DNA of 20,730 bases from Spirochaetaceae bacterium (GTDB lineage: Bacteria; Spirochaetota; Spirochaetia; Treponematales; Breznakiellaceae). The position numbers were made by a program, and so were the translations under genes. Below the pieces are notes generated by a model. That model was not told where the DNA came from. It saw only the letters and a program-made list of their open reading frames with translations, and ran no database searches. Positions within the stretch are counted from its first letter, which is position 1. Each line of letters starts with the position of its first letter. This document shows, one piece after another, positions 6,331 through 14,576 of this stretch. Location: positions 1-20,730 of the forward strand of contig JAISLM010000003.1 of assembly GCA_031290855.1 (NCBI GenBank), in the 5' to 3' direction.

Positions 6331-7674
6331 TTACAGGTCGAGGGCGAAAATTTTACTCATTCTTTTATAATTGTAGCTTTCGCGGCGCGGAGGGGGGACG
6401 CTCTCTATTTCAACTTCGCGGAAACCGAGCAGCTCGAACCAGTCCTGGGTCTTTGTGGTAAAGACGAGTACGCGCCGCATTCCCAGGTTACGCGCCTTGT
6501 CAATCAGATAGTATACGATCCGCCGCCCTATGTTCATCGAAGAGTACGCCTTGTCCGCAGCAAGGGCGGCGAGTTCGGCCTGGCCGTCGCCCAGATCGTG
6601 CAGGGCGCCGCAGGCGTGTACCGAACCGTCGATGACGTACACGACATAATCGTCCTTCCTTTTTTGTACGTCCTCCGCGCCGCGCCTTATCAGAATATCC
6701 TGCCGCACGAGGGGTTCCATGATGTGCAAAATGTCGGGAATGTCGGAGTTGCGAATTCCGCGTATCGATTCGTATTCGTCCGCGTACAGCATCGTGCCCG
6801 AACCCAAATTGGTGAACAATTCGTTCAGTATCGAGCCCTCCTCAAGTCCGTCGATTATGTGCACACGCTCGACGCCCGACTCGGAAGCGGACAGGGCGAA
6901 GCGCAGCATATCCGCGCACTTTTTTTTGCCGCCGTCCGTCTCCTCGCCGTTCTGGTTGAGTAACAGTATTTCCTTGGTTTCGTGCGGATTAAGGCGTATT
7001 ATACGTCCGTCGGGCGTCACGCGCGTGTGGTTCGGCAGCGTCAACCCTGAATCTTTCATGTTGTCGCCGGCCGTCACGATGAAAAGTTTCGCCGCGTTCA
7101 ATGAGGAAGCAACCGCTACGGCTATTTCGTCGCTCGGGACATTGTACGGCTTGCCGGCGGGGCTCCAGCCTATGCAGGGAAGTATCGGCACCATGCCCAG
7201 ATCAAGGATCCGGCCCAGCGCCCGCACAAAAATTTTATCCACAGTGCCCGTGTGCTCCATGTCCACGCCGTCTACCACGCCGCGCCCCCTCGCCCGCACG
7301 AAGTTTCCGGTAACGGCGTCGACACGGCTCGCGGAAAGCGCCGTCATGTACCGTGTCGCGACGTGAAAGGCCGCCATCTCGACAAACGGCATCGCGTTTC
7401 CGGCTGTAATGCGGTCGCCGCCGGAATATGACGACACGATGTTGTACTTCAACAGAACCGAGTCTATCCGTTCCTTGCAGCCCGGTACGATCACGACGCG
7501 GATTCCGTTGGCGGTCAGCAACGCGACGTCTTTCATCATGTATGGAAAACCGCGCCCGTCCGTAACGGGAAAATCGATCTTGAACACCATCGTGGAGCCG
7601 GTAAAACGGCTTTGATAGCCGAAGGCCTCGCGTATAACGCCGATATGCGTGTCGGAGTTTCCGTTGATATTCAC
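6331..7674 (-). CDS. argA: N-acetylglutamate synthase (amino-acid kinase fold plus GNAT domain)
   Basis: 447 aa with the classic ArgA layout. An amino-acid-kinase-like domain covers about residues 1-290 (FPYMMKDVALLTANGIRVVIV, GRILDLGMVPILPCIGWSP). A GNAT acetyltransferase domain covers about 300-447 (HACGALHDLGDGQAELAALA, SMNIGRRIVYYLID, WFELLGFREVE). It catalyses acetyl-CoA + L-glutamate to N-acetylglutamate, the first committed step of arginine synthesis, in the cytoplasm, and is typically feedback-inhibited by arginine through the kinase-like domain. The start is GTG at 7674; its GTGA overlaps the pncB stop by 4 nt, so translation is coupled. It is the last gene of the parE-pncB-argA operon. 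No other arg genes are in the window. Confidence 0.92.
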   Translation of the reverse strand: MNINGNSDTHIGVIREAFGYQSRFTGSTMVFKIDFPVTDGRGFPYMMKDVALLTANGIRVVIVPGCKERIDSVLLKYNIVSSYSGGDRITAGNAMPFVEMAAFHVATRYMTALSASRVDAVTGNFVRARGRGVVDGVDMEHTGTVDKIFVRALGRILDLGMVPILPCIGWSPAGKPYNVPSDEIAVAVASSLNAAKLFIVTAGDNMKDSGLTLPNHTRVTPDGRIIRLNPHETKEILLLNQNGEETDGGKKKCADMLRFALSASESGVERVHIIDGLEEGSILNELFTNLGSGTMLYADEYESIRGIRNSDIPDILHIMEPLVRQDILIRRGAEDVQKRKDDYVVYVIDGSVHACGALHDLGDGQAELAALAADKAYSSMNIGRRIVYYLIDKARNLGMRRVLVFTTKTQDWFELLGFREVEIESVPPPRRESYNYKRMSKIFALDL

Positions 7675-9128
7675 AGATCACCCATACAAGTTTTTATCAG
7701 TTCCAGTTTGAGGTCGCGCAGTTTTTGCGTTACCGAGACCTTGTAAATATGCGGATTGAGGAGGCGTTTGTAGCGCTCGTCAATCGTTTCTAGTTCCCGC
7801 GCACAGTGTCTCTGTATGTCCGTCAAGGACGGATTTTCCGATATACGCCTCCCGCCTTCTATACGTTTTTTTAGGAGGGGGAGGGGGGGGGCCTCGATAG
7901 TATGGGAGAAATGGCGGTAGTCCGCGGACGGATGGTAGAAAATACGGGTTTCGCCCTCGGCAAGTTTTTCAGCCGTCCCCGCGTCGCCCGCGTCGTCGAT
8001 CGAAAGGATGTCGGCAACCGCCATTCCGTCCGCGTCCCGCAGGCGCAGCACCTGTTTTACGGCGGGATTCGTTGTCTTTTCGGGATGGTCGGAAACCTTG
8101 ATTGCCGGGACAAGGACGCCCCGCTCGTTTTCGTAGGCGGCAAGTTTGTAGACGCCGGTAAACGAGGCGTCGTCCCCTCCCGTCACCATGCGCGTCCCTA
8201 CCCCCCAACTGTTTATCGGAGCGTCCCGGTTAACCAGTGTCGAGATGATCGATTCGTCCAAATCGTTTGATACGGCGATAGTCGCTTTTTCGCAGCCCGC
8301 CTCGTCAAGGGCGCGGCGCACCTCCTGGGACAGATAGTCCATATCGCCCGAATCGAGGCGCACGCCGAAACTGCCGCCCCGCTCTACTATTTCTTTGCCA
8401 ACCTTGATTGCGTTCACGACGCCGCTTTTCAGCGTGTCGTAGGTGTCGATAAGAAAGACCGGATGCGAGGGGTACAGTTCCGCGTAGGCGCGAAACGCCT
8501 CCTCCTCGCCGGGAAAACTCATCACCCAAGAGTGCGCCATCGTTCCCATAGCCCTGATCCCGAACTCCTTCGCGGCAAGCGTGTTCGACGTTCCGATCGC
8601 CCCTCCTATTATCGCGGCCCTCGACGCGGACATCGCGCCGTCCGGCCCCTGCGCCCGCCGCAGCCCGAACTCCATGATGCCGCCCTTTCCGGAGGCGAGG
8701 TATACGCGCGCCGTCTTTGTCGCGATCAGGCTCTGGAAGTTGATGATATTCAGTAAAAGCCCTTCGATTATCTGACATTCGATAAAGTTACCGTCGATTC
8801 TCAATATCGGTTCCTGCGGGAAAATAACGGAACCTTCGTCCATCGCGTACAGGTCGCCCGAAAAACGAAACGTTTTAAGGTACTCAAGAAAGCCCTCGTC
8901 AAAGAAGTGGAGGCTCCGCAGGTACGCGATGTCGTCGTCCTGAAATGTAAAGGTTTTTAGTTTTGTGAGCAGGGTTTCCAGCCCGGCGAATATCGAATAG
9001 CCGCCCCTGAACGGATGCCTGCGGAAAAACATTTCAAAAACAGAGCGTCTGTTTTTCTTCTTTTTCCAATAACCCTGCGCCATCGTCAATTCATAAAAAT
9101 CCGTAAAAAGAGCCGAAAGATTTTCCAT
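7671..9128 (-). CDS. pncB: Nicotinate phosphoribosyltransferase
   Basis: 485 aa, within the bacterial NAPRTase range. The enzyme makes nicotinate mononucleotide from nicotinate and PRPP with ATP hydrolysis (NAD salvage, cytoplasm). Visible signatures are LFTDFYELTMAQGYW (7-21), EFGLRRAQGPDGA (153-165), GTMAHSWVMSFPGEEEAF with His199 (the phosphohistidine position of the family), and GVRLDSGDM (255-263) in the phosphoribosyl-binding core. The ATG at 9128 was chosen because it starts at the family N-terminus and has a GGAGG Shine-Dalgarno 8 nt upstream. It begins 19 nt after parE and overlaps argA by 4 nt. A run of nine C (coding strand, 7891-7883) near residue 413 could slip and frameshift the last about 70 residues. 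Confidence 0.94.
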   Translation of the reverse strand: MENLSALFTDFYELTMAQGYWKKKKNRRSVFEMFFRRHPFRGGYSIFAGLETLLTKLKTFTFQDDDIAYLRSLHFFDEGFLEYLKTFRFSGDLYAMDEGSVIFPQEPILRIDGNFIECQIIEGLLLNIINFQSLIATKTARVYLASGKGGIMEFGLRRAQGPDGAMSASRAAIIGGAIGTSNTLAAKEFGIRAMGTMAHSWVMSFPGEEEAFRAYAELYPSHPVFLIDTYDTLKSGVVNAIKVGKEIVERGGSFGVRLDSGDMDYLSQEVRRALDEAGCEKATIAVSNDLDESIISTLVNRDAPINSWGVGTRMVTGGDDASFTGVYKLAAYENERGVLVPAIKVSDHPEKTTNPAVKQVLRLRDADGMAVADILSIDDAGDAGTAEKLAEGETRIFYHPSADYRHFSHTIEAPPLPLLKKRIEGGRRISENPSLTDIQRHCARELETIDERYKRLLNPHIYKVSVTQKLRDLKLELIKTCMGDL

Positions 9129-9147
9129 AAAAGCGCCTCCGTTGTCG

Positions 9148-11025
9148 TTAATCCGTGTTGACAAGATTTTTCATTATGTATTCGCGGCGTTCCGGCGTGT
9201 TTTTCCCCATATAGAAGTTGAGAACCTGGGGCACTTTTTTCAGCGTGTCTACCGCGACCGGCACGAGGCGCATATCCGCCCCGATAAACTGGCCGAATTC
9301 CCTGGGGCTTATCTCGCCCAAACCCTTAAATCGCGTAACTTCGCCGCCGCTCCCTATCGCCTTAAGCGCTTCGTTCCGTTCCTTTTCGGTATAACAGTAG
9401 CGCGTTTCTTTCTTGCCGCGCACACGAAACAGCGGCGTCTCCAGGATAAAAACCTTGCCGCACGTAACAAGCTCCTCGAAGTACGACAGAAAAAATGTTA
9501 AAAGAAGATTGCGGATATGAAACCCGTCAAAGTCCGCGTCCGTCGCTATCACGATACGGGCATAGCGCAGGCCCTCCGGCGTGTTTTCGATCCCAAGCGC
9601 CATCATCATGTTGTACAGTTCTTCGTTTCGGTATATCGCGGCGCGTTTCTTGCCGTGCATGTTTTCCGGTTTGCCGCGCAGGGAGAATATCGCCTGCGTC
9701 ATTACGTCGCGGCTCGATACCATCGACCCGGTAGCCGAATCGCCTTCCGTGATGAATATCGTGGCCGCCTCGCCATGTTTGCCGTCTTCCAGATGGTACT
9801 TGCAGTCTTTCAGCTTAGGTATCTTTATCGCGATCTTCTTCGCCGCCTCGCGGGCTTCTTTCTTTACGGAATTCAACTCCGTACGCAGGCTTTCGTTTGC
9901 GAGAATTTTGTTTTCCAGCTTCTTTGCCGCTTCGGAATTTTTATGCAGCCAGTCTTCGACCGCGTCCTTGCATTCCTGAACAAGCCATGACCTTATATCG
10001 GAATTGCCCAGTTTGTTTTTTGTCTGGCTCTCAAACACGGGATTTTTTAGTTTTACGGCGATGGCGGCCGTCGCGCCCTCCCTTATGTCCTCGCTCCTGT
10101 AGTCTTTCTTGAAGTAGGCCTGGACGCCCTTTAACATCCCTTCCTTGAACGCCGAAAGGTGGGTTCCACCGTCGGATGTATGCTGCCCGTTCACGAAAGA
10201 AAAGTACGCTTCGCCGTAATTGTTCGTATGCGTGAACGCGAATTCGACACGCTCGCCCTTGTAGTACGCCGCCGGGTAGAGGCATGCGGCGTCGTTCTCG
10301 CCGCCGGTTTCCTCGCAAAGCAGGTCGAAAAGACCACGCTCTGAAACATACTTCTTTCCGTTAAGGTTTAACGACAGGCCCGTGTTGAGCCACGCGTAAG
10401 TCTTTATCCGCTTTTCGACAAATTCCATGTTGAATTGGTAAGCGCCGAAGATCTCTTCGTCAGGCCGGAATTCGACGAACACGCCGTTCTTCTGCGGCTC
10501 TTTTAACTTGCCGTTCCGCTGCTTCGTGAGGGTTCCCCGTTCAAAAACCGTCTCGGCGAATTTCCCGTCGCGCACGGAAACGACTCTGAACCGGGAAGAT
10601 AGCGCGTTTACAGCCTTTGTCCCGACCCCGTTGAGGCCCACGGAAAACTGAAACACGTCGTCGTTATACTTCGCGCCGGTGTTTATCACGGAAACGCATT
10701 CAAGCAGTTTTCCAAGCGGTATGCCGCGCCCGAAATCCCGCACCTTGACAAGGCCGTTTTTTATTTCAACGTCAATGCTTTTTCCGTTGCCCATGATGTA
10801 TTCGTCAACGGCGTTATCGATAACTTCTTTTAACAGTATGTAGATGCCGTCATCGGGGTTTGACCCGTCGCCCAGCCGCCCGATATACATACCCGTCCGC
10901 AGACGAATATGTTCCAGCGACGACAGGGTCTGTATCTTCGACTCGTCGTAGACGGCATTTTTTTCTTTCAAAACAAGCTCCCGCGGCCGCCCGCGCGCCA
11001 AGGCAAAACCTTTGCCGCCGGGCAT
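9148..11025 (-). CDS. parE: DNA topoisomerase IV subunit B (type IIA, ATPase/TOPRIM subunit)
   Basis: 625 aa from the ATG at 11025. The GHKL ATPase domain shows LLKEVIDNAVDE with catalytic Glu67, DFGRGIP (97-103) and VGLNGVGTKAVNAL. The TOPRIM domain shows TEGDSATGS (426-434) and ATDADFDGFHI; the C-terminus KGLGEI...FYMGKNTPERREYIM is typical of ParE/GyrB. Together with ParC it decatenates chromosomes; parC is not in the window. It is called ParE rather than GyrB from length and the YDESKIQTLSSLEHIRLRTGMYIGR start, but paralogue choice is not certain. The start is ambiguous: ATG 11025 has no Shine-Dalgarno but lies 6 nt after a good -10 (leaderless), while TTG at 10971 has GGGAG 6 nt upstream and is nearer the family N-terminus. 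Confidence 0.92.
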   Translation of the reverse strand: MPGGKGFALARGRPRELVLKEKNAVYDESKIQTLSSLEHIRLRTGMYIGRLGDGSNPDDGIYILLKEVIDNAVDEYIMGNGKSIDVEIKNGLVKVRDFGRGIPLGKLLECVSVINTGAKYNDDVFQFSVGLNGVGTKAVNALSSRFRVVSVRDGKFAETVFERGTLTKQRNGKLKEPQKNGVFVEFRPDEEIFGAYQFNMEFVEKRIKTYAWLNTGLSLNLNGKKYVSERGLFDLLCEETGGENDAACLYPAAYYKGERVEFAFTHTNNYGEAYFSFVNGQHTSDGGTHLSAFKEGMLKGVQAYFKKDYRSEDIREGATAAIAVKLKNPVFESQTKNKLGNSDIRSWLVQECKDAVEDWLHKNSEAAKKLENKILANESLRTELNSVKKEAREAAKKIAIKIPKLKDCKYHLEDGKHGEAATIFITEGDSATGSMVSSRDVMTQAIFSLRGKPENMHGKKRAAIYRNEELYNMMMALGIENTPEGLRYARIVIATDADFDGFHIRNLLLTFFLSYFEELVTCGKVFILETPLFRVRGKKETRYCYTEKERNEALKAIGSGGEVTRFKGLGEISPREFGQFIGADMRLVPVAVDTLKKVPQVLNFYMGKNTPERREYIMKNLVNTD

Positions 11026-11031
11026 GAAACG

Positions 11032-11061
11032 ATTTTAGTATGTTTTGGCTTCGGGTGGCAA
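11032..11061 (-). promoter_or_regulatory. Predicted promoter of the parE-pncB-argA operon
   Basis: On the minus strand TTGCCA (11061-11056) and TAAAAT (11037-11032), each 5 of 6 to consensus, are separated by 18 bp. The -10 ends 6 nt before the ATG at 11025, so the transcript would start at about the first codon. Confidence 0.55.
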
Positions 11062-11386
11062 GAAGCCCTGCTACGCAACAACGAAGGCCGGCGCCGCTGC
11101 GGATGCCGGGGAGTCAAAGCCGGAGGCGCGGCAGCGGGGCTGCTACATGCCGTTTTTCTGCTTACAATGAAGCTCCCCGCCACAAAACAGCGTCAAACGT
11201 CCGCGTGTGGATTGTGCCGCCGGCACAACCCGCAACGGCAAACCGCTGTGCGGTTTGTGCCTGACGTTCCGCCGCCTTTTTAACCGCAAAAGGAAGGATA
11301 GGCGGGTTATTAGACACCGTTGCGAATAAGGAATTAGTAATGAAGATCGTCCATTGCTCACGTCTGGTTATATCATTACCTGTCAA
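11062..11386. other. Non-coding stretch between parE promoter and IS remnant, with repeat fragments
   Basis: No gene is seen here. A 21-bp segment at 11198-11218 recurs exactly, inverted, at 19789-19809. A 6-bp hairpin GTGCCG-C-CGGCAC follows at 11214-11226. The rest looks like eroded repeat DNA. Confidence 0.5.
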
Positions 11387-11890
11387 GTGTCCAGTCCTGA
11401 AACAGGTTGGCAGATTTTACGCGACCCTCCGTTGCGTATTTTCAGGCGTTTCATTTTAAGGGCCAGATGGGGCCGCCTGGTGTTGCACGGGAACACCGCC
11501 TCACCAGCCGCCGCCGGCGCCTGCTTCCTGCTCCGAAACGAACAACCAAGACCGTATTCCTGTTTCAGTATCCCGTTCAGCCTTTCGGCACGGGCGTTTT
11601 CGTAGCAGCGCGGCTCCTCAGGTCTAATCACCGGAAGCCCGCGGGATGTGAGTTTTTCAACATACAGATGCGGGCAGTACCGGCTGCCGCGGTCCGAATG
11701 GCGGGCGGGGGCCGCCCCCGCGGGAAGTTCCTTCAGCGCCAGCTCCAGAGCGCGGACAGTTCCCCCGGCTTCCGGGATGTCCCCGCGTGATAGCCGGCTA
11801 TTTTTCGGGAAAACAGATCCATAAGCAGACCGAGACACGGAAAGTCCCCGCCGGTGCGGATGTAGGTAATGCCGCCCGCCTCTGCCTCAT
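11383..11890 (-). pseudogene. IS3-family transposase OrfB (DDE integrase core), broken
   Basis: Fragments of the catalytic core are readable: GGITYIRTGGDFPCLGLLMD (first conserved Asp region), then in another frame HSDRGSRYCP (second Asp), ENARAERLNGILKQEY (with the Glu) and RRPHLALKM near the end. The frame changes around 11755-11790 and the upstream N-terminal half is deleted. It cannot make a working enzyme. Confidence 0.7.
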
Positions 11891-12401
11891 CCGCCGCGCC
11901 TTTTAATAATTCTGCTCATCCCATGCCAGGTTTCCGGCACATCTTTCCCGCCGTAGGGGGAGTTTTCATGCCATCCCCCTTGTCTTTCGCCTTCCGGCAA
12001 GCGGCCCAATGCGGAACGTTGAGCCGCCGAATCTCAAGTACGGTTCAACGCACGCACGCTATGTCCAAAAACGCGCGCCCAGGGCAATAACCCGTGAGCG
12101 CGCCGGCCAGGGCCGCTTCCGGTTCCCGTATCCTTTTCCGCGCCGCCCGCAACTCGTCTGTCCCGTTCATAGTTCCCGCCTTTACCCTTTTGGGCCGTAT
12201 ATCCTCCCGCCCGTATTTCTTTACCCGCTTGCCCACTGTCGAGCCCCCGCGGATCCCGTTCCTGCGCCCCGCCTAGTCAAGGCTCGCGTATTTCCCGCTC
12301 GCCACGTCCCCCGCAAGCCGGAGCTTAAACGCCTCGCTGTATCGTACCACCCCGCGCATCTTTTGACCCCCGTATGTCAACTTTAAACCAGGACGCGACA
12401 C
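11387..12401 (-). mobile_element. Decayed IS3-family insertion sequence with recognisable terminal inverted repeats
   Basis: The left end 11387-11412 (GTGTCCAGTCCTGAAACAGG...) and the inverted right end 12401-12375 (GTGTCGCGTCCTGGTTTAAA...) share GTGTC, GTCCTG and a TTG[AG]CA-type inner block in register. Between them, on the minus strand, are fragments of orfA and orfB of an IS3-type transposase. The total of about 1.0 kb is shorter than usual for the family because the N-terminal half of orfB is missing. No target-site duplication was recognised. Confidence 0.65.
12045..12359 (-). pseudogene. IS3-family transposase OrfA, interrupted by an in-frame stop
   Basis: From an ATG at 12359 the frame reads MRGVVRYSEAFKLRLAGDVA... 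then an in-frame TAG at codon 29 (12275-12273), then AGRRNGIRGGSTVGKRVKKY... and ELRAARKRIREPEAALAGAL. This is the helix-turn-helix plus leucine-zipper pattern of IS3 OrfA proteins. The stop sits where homologues usually carry Gln, so a single C-to-T change would explain it. Confidence 0.7.
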
Positions 12402-12428
12402 CCTGACGCATTAATCTTTCTTAATTAT

Positions 12429-12749
12429 TCACCATTCGGCGGAGGTGCGTTTGCCTAAACGGGGGCCCGTTTTTAGCTGAAAATTCACGAGAATTTGTTC
12501 CGTATTTCCGGGGATTTTTGATTCCGTGGGATATGGCTTTAATGGCGGGCTGTTGATCCGCCCTGGAGAACGGGTTTCGTGAGAGGGCTGAGCCGCGCCT
12601 GCCAGTTTCTCTGACCTCCGGGCAAATTCTTCATCCTCAACAAAAAGCTTTTGAGCAAGGACAAGGACGGTTCCAAAATCGCCAGGGTCTTTGGAACGTC
12701 TCACCACTGAGATGCCAGAGTCGCCCATTAGGATTATGAACGCCGCCAT
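12429..12749 (-). CDS. Doubtful small open frame, no family recognised
   Basis: The frame could encode about 106 aa beginning MAAFIILMGDSGISVVRRSK and continuing with a charged, Pro-rich C-terminus. There is no ribosome binding site before the ATG at 12749 or the one at 12728, codon use shows no G+C bias at third positions unlike its neighbours, and it lies between an IS remnant and a repeat. It is probably an eroded fragment rather than a gene; otherwise nothing is seen in 12402-12894. Confidence 0.15.
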   Translation of the reverse strand: MAAFIILMGDSGISVVRRSKDPGDFGTVLVLAQKLFVEDEEFARRSEKLAGAAQPSHETRSPGRINSPPLKPYPTESKIPGNTEQILVNFQLKTGPRLGKRTSAEW

Positions 12750-12763
12750 GATAACAGCTAATT

Positions 12764-12803
12764 GAGGCTGTTCCAAAAATTGAAGTTTTGGGAAAGCCCC
12801 TAT
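12764..12803. repeat. Dispersed hairpin repeat, copy 1
   Basis: GGCTGTTCCAAAA (12766-12778) pairs imperfectly with TTTTGGGAAAGCC (12786-12798). The element recurs inverted at 17190-17230, where TTCCCAAAACTTCA is shared exactly. This looks like a genome-wide palindromic intergenic repeat. Confidence 0.55.
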
Positions 12804-12894
12804 AGACAAACACTAATTCATGAAAACCCAAATACTGTGAGACCCGCCAAAGGTGCCGAGCCGAAGGGCGGAGGCAACCCGTACCGCATAACGA

Positions 12895-13998
12895 TCACGG
12901 CTGTTGTTTCGCAAGCGCGTAACGCAACTGCTCCACGGGATCGCCGCCCTTTCTGCTTATCGTCTTTGCCGCCGCAATGAACGCATGAAGGTTGCCGCCT
13001 GATTCTTCGTACAGTTCCTTCAGCCTGCCGCCGCCGGAATAGTAAAGGCGGTACAGTTCCAGGTATGCGTTGTTAACCTCGATTTCGGAAAAACCCCTGT
13101 AATTGCCGGAATGAAAGCGGCTTTCGTATTCGGCGGCAAAACGCGACTGGGCCGCGGCGATAATTTTTTGTTTTTGTTCAAGTTTTTGTTCGCGCGGAAT
13201 TTCCGTTTTGTAAACGGCGTCAAGGCCGGCTATCAATTCCTGTATGAAGGCGACATAGGCGGCGTTGTCCGCTTCGGAATACGCGAGGGCTTCCAGCTGC
13301 GGGCCGGAATCACCGTACAGTTTTTTCATGTAGAGCCGCGCCCCTTCGCTGCCGATGAATTCCGCAAGCTCCTCGTTAAACTGCATATTATCTTTTATAA
13401 AAATTGTGGCGTGTACCAATTCATGTATCAAAATATCGGCCATGCGATCCTGACTATAATCCCGCATGAACGAATACAGCGGATCTGAGAACCAGCCCAA
13501 AGTACTGAAGGCGTCAACCGGACGAATCCACACGTCCAAATCTTTATTTTGTAATTTGCGGGCCTCCCTCCGCGCGTCCTCCACGTTAAAAAAACCCTTG
13601 TACGGAACGCTTCCCACAACCGGAAAGCGCCATTCGTGCCGATTAAAAGAATCCTTTGCGGACGCCGAGACTATTGCCGCCAAATAATCACGGTTTATAT
13701 CGACGTACTTCGTATAACTCTTCGTATCCTTGAGTCCGAGTTCGTCAACGGCAAAACGGCGTATATCGTTTACCAATTCGACAAAGCGTATATTTTCTTC
13801 CGGCGCGTCCGGCGCGTCCGACAAAGTTTCAAGCGGCACCGCCCGGCCAAGGTACCCGAGCATAATCGCGCCCTGCTTCAGCGTGTAGCAGCCCGAACAG
13901 ATCAGCGAAAACAGCAGCAAAAACAAAACCGCCGCCAACACGGGAAATAGATAGAAAACCGCATTGCTAAAATTCTTCATCAATTTATCTAACTTCAC
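12895..13998 (-). CDS. Putative zinc aminopeptidase lipoprotein (COG4324 / Aminopep family)
   Basis: 367 aa. An N-terminal hydrophobic segment (13-34) ends in LICSGC, a lipobox-like site with Cys37, so the protein is probably exported and membrane-anchored. The segments SYTKYVD, WRFPVVGSVPYKGFF (123-137) and AFSTLGWFSDPL (163-174) are typical of the uncharacterised predicted aminopeptidase family COG4324. HELVH (192-196), with Glu209/210 in FNEELAEF downstream, is a gluzincin-type zinc site. Peptidase activity is predicted from the motif only. The start is either GTG at 13998 or ATG at 13980, neither with a clear Shine-Dalgarno; the latter gives a more usual signal peptide. It stands alone between two broken IS3-type elements. 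Confidence 0.82.
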   Translation of the reverse strand: MKLDKLMKNFSNAVFYLFPVLAAVLFLLLFSLICSGCYTLKQGAIMLGYLGRAVPLETLSDAPDAPEENIRFVELVNDIRRFAVDELGLKDTKSYTKYVDINRDYLAAIVSASAKDSFNRHEWRFPVVGSVPYKGFFNVEDARREARKLQNKDLDVWIRPVDAFSTLGWFSDPLYSFMRDYSQDRMADILIHELVHATIFIKDNMQFNEELAEFIGSEGARLYMKKLYGDSGPQLEALAYSEADNAAYVAFIQELIAGLDAVYKTEIPREQKLEQKQKIIAAAQSRFAAEYESRFHSGNYRGFSEIEVNNAYLELYRLYYSGGGRLKELYEESGGNLHAFIAAAKTISRKGGDPVEQLRYALAKQQP

Positions 13999-14046
13999 AA
14001 CAAGCGTTTATGCAAGCCTGGACTTTACCCCATTAGGGAGACACCG

Positions 14047-14426
14047 TTAAGCGGTTTGCCCTGAGTTAAACAGATCAGGGGCCCGATAGTTAAGCCACGA
14101 ATGAAGCCGAACCCGGTTATAATATGCCTCAAGGTACATGAACACCGACTGCCTGACCTCCCCCGCCGAATGCTTGCCGTCCAGGGTTTCCAACTCCCGC
14201 TTCAGCGTCTTGAAAAAAATTCGGCACAGGCCTTATCCCGGCAATTCCCCTTGCGGCTCATACTCCGGCGTACCGTGGGACAAAGTGCCTGAAGCGCTTC
14301 GCGGAAGAAAGCCTTCGCGCAATACCGCGCTCCCCGATCTGAATGAAAGATGAGGCCATCCCTGGGCCGGAGGTTCTTAACCGCCATGACCCAGGCGGTG
14401 GCGCGGCTGCGGCGCCCGATCAACAC
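14047..14426 (-). pseudogene. IS3-family transposase OrfB remnant, second element
   Basis: On the minus strand one frame gives GLIFHSDRGARYCAKAFFRE and SRKGNCRDKACAEFF, and the next gives FKTLKRELETLDGKH and VFMYLEAYYNRVRLHSWLNY, ending at a TAA (14049-14047). These are the second Asp, Glu-region and C-terminal motifs of IS3-type integrases. The frame breaks in a T7 run near 14207-14213. The N-terminal part is absent. It differs from the copy at 11387-12401, so it is a separate insertion. The remaining DNA to 14576 is non-coding, flush with the livF stop. Confidence 0.7.
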
Positions 14427-14576
14427 TTCGATGCGTAGCGTCGGCCGTCCACAGTAAACTGTCGGCCATACACCGTGAAATCGACTAACGGCGGCCAGGA
14501 GGTTTGGCCAGCCACGAGTGCCGGGCGTCAGCCTGAAGGCCTTTGCGGAAGTCCTTTTGAGGGCTGGGCACGGGGC

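Noticed and set aside
6271..7366. Plus-strand open frames of 215-230 codons
   Set aside because: They are antisense shadows of argA, with no start signals or motifs.
14200..14215. Programmed frameshift at the T7 run in the transposase remnant
   Set aside because: IS3 elements shift frame between orfA and orfB, not inside the catalytic core, and the N-terminal half is missing; this is decay.
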